Assembly (NCBI GenBank): GCA_005223375.1
Contig: RXOD01006429.1
Span: 1 to 10,383, forward strand
DNA length: 10,383 bases
Origin: Amoebophrya sp. AT5.2
Taxonomy: Eukaryota; Sar; Dinophyceae; Syndiniales; Amoebophryaceae
Reading direction: 5' to 3'
Below the pieces are notes generated by a model. It was not told the origin of the DNA. It saw only the letters and a program-made list of their open reading frames with translations, and ran no database searches. Shown here piece by piece: positions 9,201 through 10,383 of the stretch. The translations under genes were made by a program, and so were the position numbers. Position 1 is the stretch's first letter. Each line of letters opens with the position of its first letter.

Positions 9201-10296
9201 TGAAATTCTGGAGGTACTTACTTGGATGCCTGCTTTTCAATCTGTGTATGTGTTTGCAATGCATTAGTCAGCAGCAGGTCGAGGAGATGTACTACATCTT
9301 CCACTTTCGCCTCCTGTGTTACATCATTGCCAGAATGGCGTATCCGCCCTACCTTCAGTTGGCGCATTTGGTTTTCAAATCGCGAACGCCTTGGGCGGAC
9401 CGTTGCACTTGAGAGTAGACACGGGCTGCACAACATCGCAACGATGGCCCTCATAGGGTCGATCATGCAATGCACTCCCAGTGCCTGTCTGTCTTAGTGT
9501 CGCAATGGACACTTGGACGCAATTCAAGTTCTCAATGAATGATGTAAGTACGTGCTCAGGCGCTTACAGCACCAGCAGAAATTTCCCACCATGAAATGAT
9601 CCTTGTGCTGCTGAAGATCGATTCTGTCTCGCCTCGCGGACAAGTTTATAGTACTAAAAGTGTTTCTCTTTCTTTGCGATTTGCAGCGTATTAGTCAGCA
9701 GATGCAGACTCACTTGTATGTCACTTCTGTGTTACATCGCTGCCAAATTAGCACATGGAATCAACTTAGTCGGGTTCGTCAGTTTTTGGCGTCCCGGCGC
9801 CTGATTTCGGCTTCGCACTGAGAGTTGATTCAGACTTTGCGCCTCCCGGCTTTGGGAGGTCGCTCCTTTGTAGTCTGCATCTGAGTGTTCGCGAAGCACA
9901 TTACAAGTGGGCGACAACTCCCTACTAGCAAATCTATCTTCATCAGCTCCTGCTCCACACGCACGCTCTCCTGCATCCCAAAATGTTGTACTCTCAGCAC
10001 ATACGGAAGATTGCGTACAAGAACAACCCGGGGGATCCTGAGTTGCTGCGCAAGATGAGCAAGGAGCGGTTGTTGCAGATGGAAATCGACGTTCTGAATG
10101 CCGTCGGGTTCGACATCAACGGCGGCTCCCCGCTCGAGTTTCTGAATCGGCTGATGCGGGTAACGGTCGTACAGGGGGAGTCAACCAAACAGCGGGAAAC
10201 AGTGTCCCAAATGGCGGTGTACCTGATGCAACTGGCGCTCATCGACGCCAGCGTGTCGTCTGTGCACGACGCCAGCGCGGTCGCGGGGACGGCGCT
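6208..10296 (+). CDS. Cyclin (A/B-like cyclin box), first four exons, 3' end outside window
   Basis: Exons are 6208-7764, 8113-8881, 9152-9213 and 9998-10296 (895 codons plus 2 nt). ATG 6208 is the first ATG in the open frame. Residues 1-690 are low complexity with Cys residues clustered at 31-74. From about 693 a cyclin box begins: residues 720-732 occupy the MRAILVDW-LV position, then RLREETLFICVNLYDRFL, then QLSGLACLLIASKYEDVHPP. Exon 4 gives RLLQMEIDVLNAVGFDI and SPLEFLNRL, entering the second fold, which is cut by the next donor. Cyclins bind and activate CDK kinases, typically in cell-cycle control. It is far longer than the usual 400-500 residues because of its N-terminus. A destruction-box-like RNTLKRISP lies at 389-397. 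Family assignment is firm. The subtype is not, because docking-patch residues are altered. Confidence 0.85.
7765..8112 (+). other. Intron 1 of cyclin gene
   Basis: 348 bp, donor GTGCGCAG, acceptor GCTGCTGCAG, phase 0. The exon 1 frame stops at 7780-7782 if unspliced; splicing joins SQEQ to LPSSRTVRVHG and continues in the frame that leads into the cyclin box. Another AG at 8130-8131 would give a frame that stops at 8343, so it is rejected. Intron ends show weak inverted similarity over about 20 bases. Confidence 0.7.
7970..8044 (+). repeat. 17-bp tandem repeat in cyclin intron 1
   Basis: Four consecutive 17-bp units cggcttgcgcttgcgtg (7970-7986, 7987-8003, 8004-8020, 8021-8037) differ at one or two bases, followed by a partial unit cggctcg (8038-8044). 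It is a minisatellite inside an intron, much richer in GC than the intron around it. Confidence 0.9.
8882..9151 (+). other. Intron 2 of cyclin gene
   Basis: 270 bp, donor GTACTTTG, acceptor TCTTGCAAG, phase 1. Splicing restores SGLAC-LLIASKYED, the most conserved stretch of the cyclin box, so both boundaries are well supported. It shares the word ttcgcactgaga (9060-9071) with intron 3 (9812-9823). Confidence 0.85.
9255..9345 (+). repeat. Diverged direct repeat, copy A
   Basis: Aligns with copy B at 9680-9757. Shared exact words are attagtcagcag (9263-9274) and ctgtgttacatc (9314-9325), with weaker similarity between and after them (tgccaga-tggc against tgccaaattagc). Copy A carries an extra segment between the two words. 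Confidence 0.6.
9680..9757 (+). repeat. Diverged direct repeat, copy B
   Basis: Second copy of the duplication inside cyclin intron 3: attagtcagcag at 9690-9701 and ctgtgttacatc at 9727-9738, shorter than copy A between the words. It follows a pyrimidine-rich tract ending in TTTGCAG (9680-9686) that resembles a splice acceptor. Confidence 0.6.
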
Positions 10297-10383
10297 GTAA
10301 TATAGATGTTTATAGTCACTTGTCACTTGACCCCACTTGACCCTGTTGCATCTCGCTTGACCCACTTGACCCACCAAATCCGC
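10297..10383 (+). other. Start of intron 4 of cyclin gene (runs off the edge)
   Basis: The donor GTAATATA follows exon 4 in phase 2; unspliced, the frame meets TAA at 10298-10300. The protein breaks off at SAVAGTA in the middle of the second cyclin fold, so more exons must lie to the right. The visible part is largely short CTTGACC repeats. Confidence 0.65.
10317..10374 (+). repeat. CACTTGACC short repeats
   Basis: The motif cacttgaccc or a close variant occurs about five times (near 10317, 10324, 10334, 10355 and 10364), spaced about 7 to 21 bases apart. The array is imperfect and may continue beyond the window. Confidence 0.7.

Larger units (their letters stand above)
9214..9997 (+). other. 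Intron 3 of cyclin gene, large, with repeat-like ends
   Basis: 784 bp, donor GTACTTAC, acceptor TGTACTCTCAG after a pyrimidine-rich stretch, phase 0. It joins PPRCDEILE to HIRKIAYKNN. The two ends are imperfect inverted copies: 9214-9229 against 9973-9991. Inside are a diverged direct duplication, a 6-bp hairpin (9842-9847 with 9854-9859) and internal splice-like signals. An alternative acceptor AG at 10041-10042 is in the same phase. Confidence 0.7.

Noticed and set aside
9125..9412. Plus-strand frame through cyclin exon 3 into the intron (…VEEMYYIFHF…)
   Set aside because: It reads exon 3 in the wrong frame; the cyclin frame (LLIASKYED) is certain there. The hydrophobic downstream part has no start of its own and no recognised family.
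9765..9790. gggttcgtc as a tRNA B box
   Set aside because: No matching A box, acceptor stem or cloverleaf could be found around it.

Overview
The window looks like eukaryotic nuclear DNA. Open frames are repeatedly interrupted and resume in matching phase across GT-AG introns, there are no bacterial-style gene starts or operons, and the proteins carry long Ala/Ser/Gly/Gln-rich disordered stretches. GC is moderate in exons and lower in introns. TGA and TAA act as ordinary stops. Two intron-rich genes on the same strand, Ala/Gly/Ser-rich proteins, frequent GTACT intron starts and an intron with repeat-like ends would fit an alveolate protist, perhaps of the dinoflagellate/Syndiniales (Amoebophrya-like) lineage. 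That placement is inference, and no spliced-leader sequence was found to confirm it.

Layout. Positions 3-317 hold an open plus-strand frame that may be the 3' end of a gene entering from the left. Positions 318-796 show no convincing gene. Positions 797-4868 hold a complete six-exon gene, rebuilt here, for a SAM-domain protein of about 1104 residues: N-terminal SAM domain split by a 106-bp intron, long disordered middle, coiled-coil segments over exons 2-6, and a Gly/Thr then Ser/Arg-rich tail. Positions 4869-6207 are mostly non-coding but contain a minus-strand 124-codon ORF (5313-5687) with weak KH-like character, and a leader with nested inverted repeats before the next gene. Positions 6208-10296 hold the first four exons of a cyclin gene that runs off the right edge. 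It has an unusually long low-complexity N-terminal region with a cysteine cluster, then a cyclin N-terminal box, then the start of the second box.

All introns were inferred from phase-compatible GT-AG boundaries that restore recognisable protein. The cyclin box departs from canonical mitotic cyclins at the substrate-docking patch and at one conserved CDK-contact lysine. The 784-bp cyclin intron has imperfect inverted ends and an internal diverged duplication, the best candidate here for a mobile (introner-like) intron. The two main genes have no evident pathway link; they are simply neighbours on one strand.
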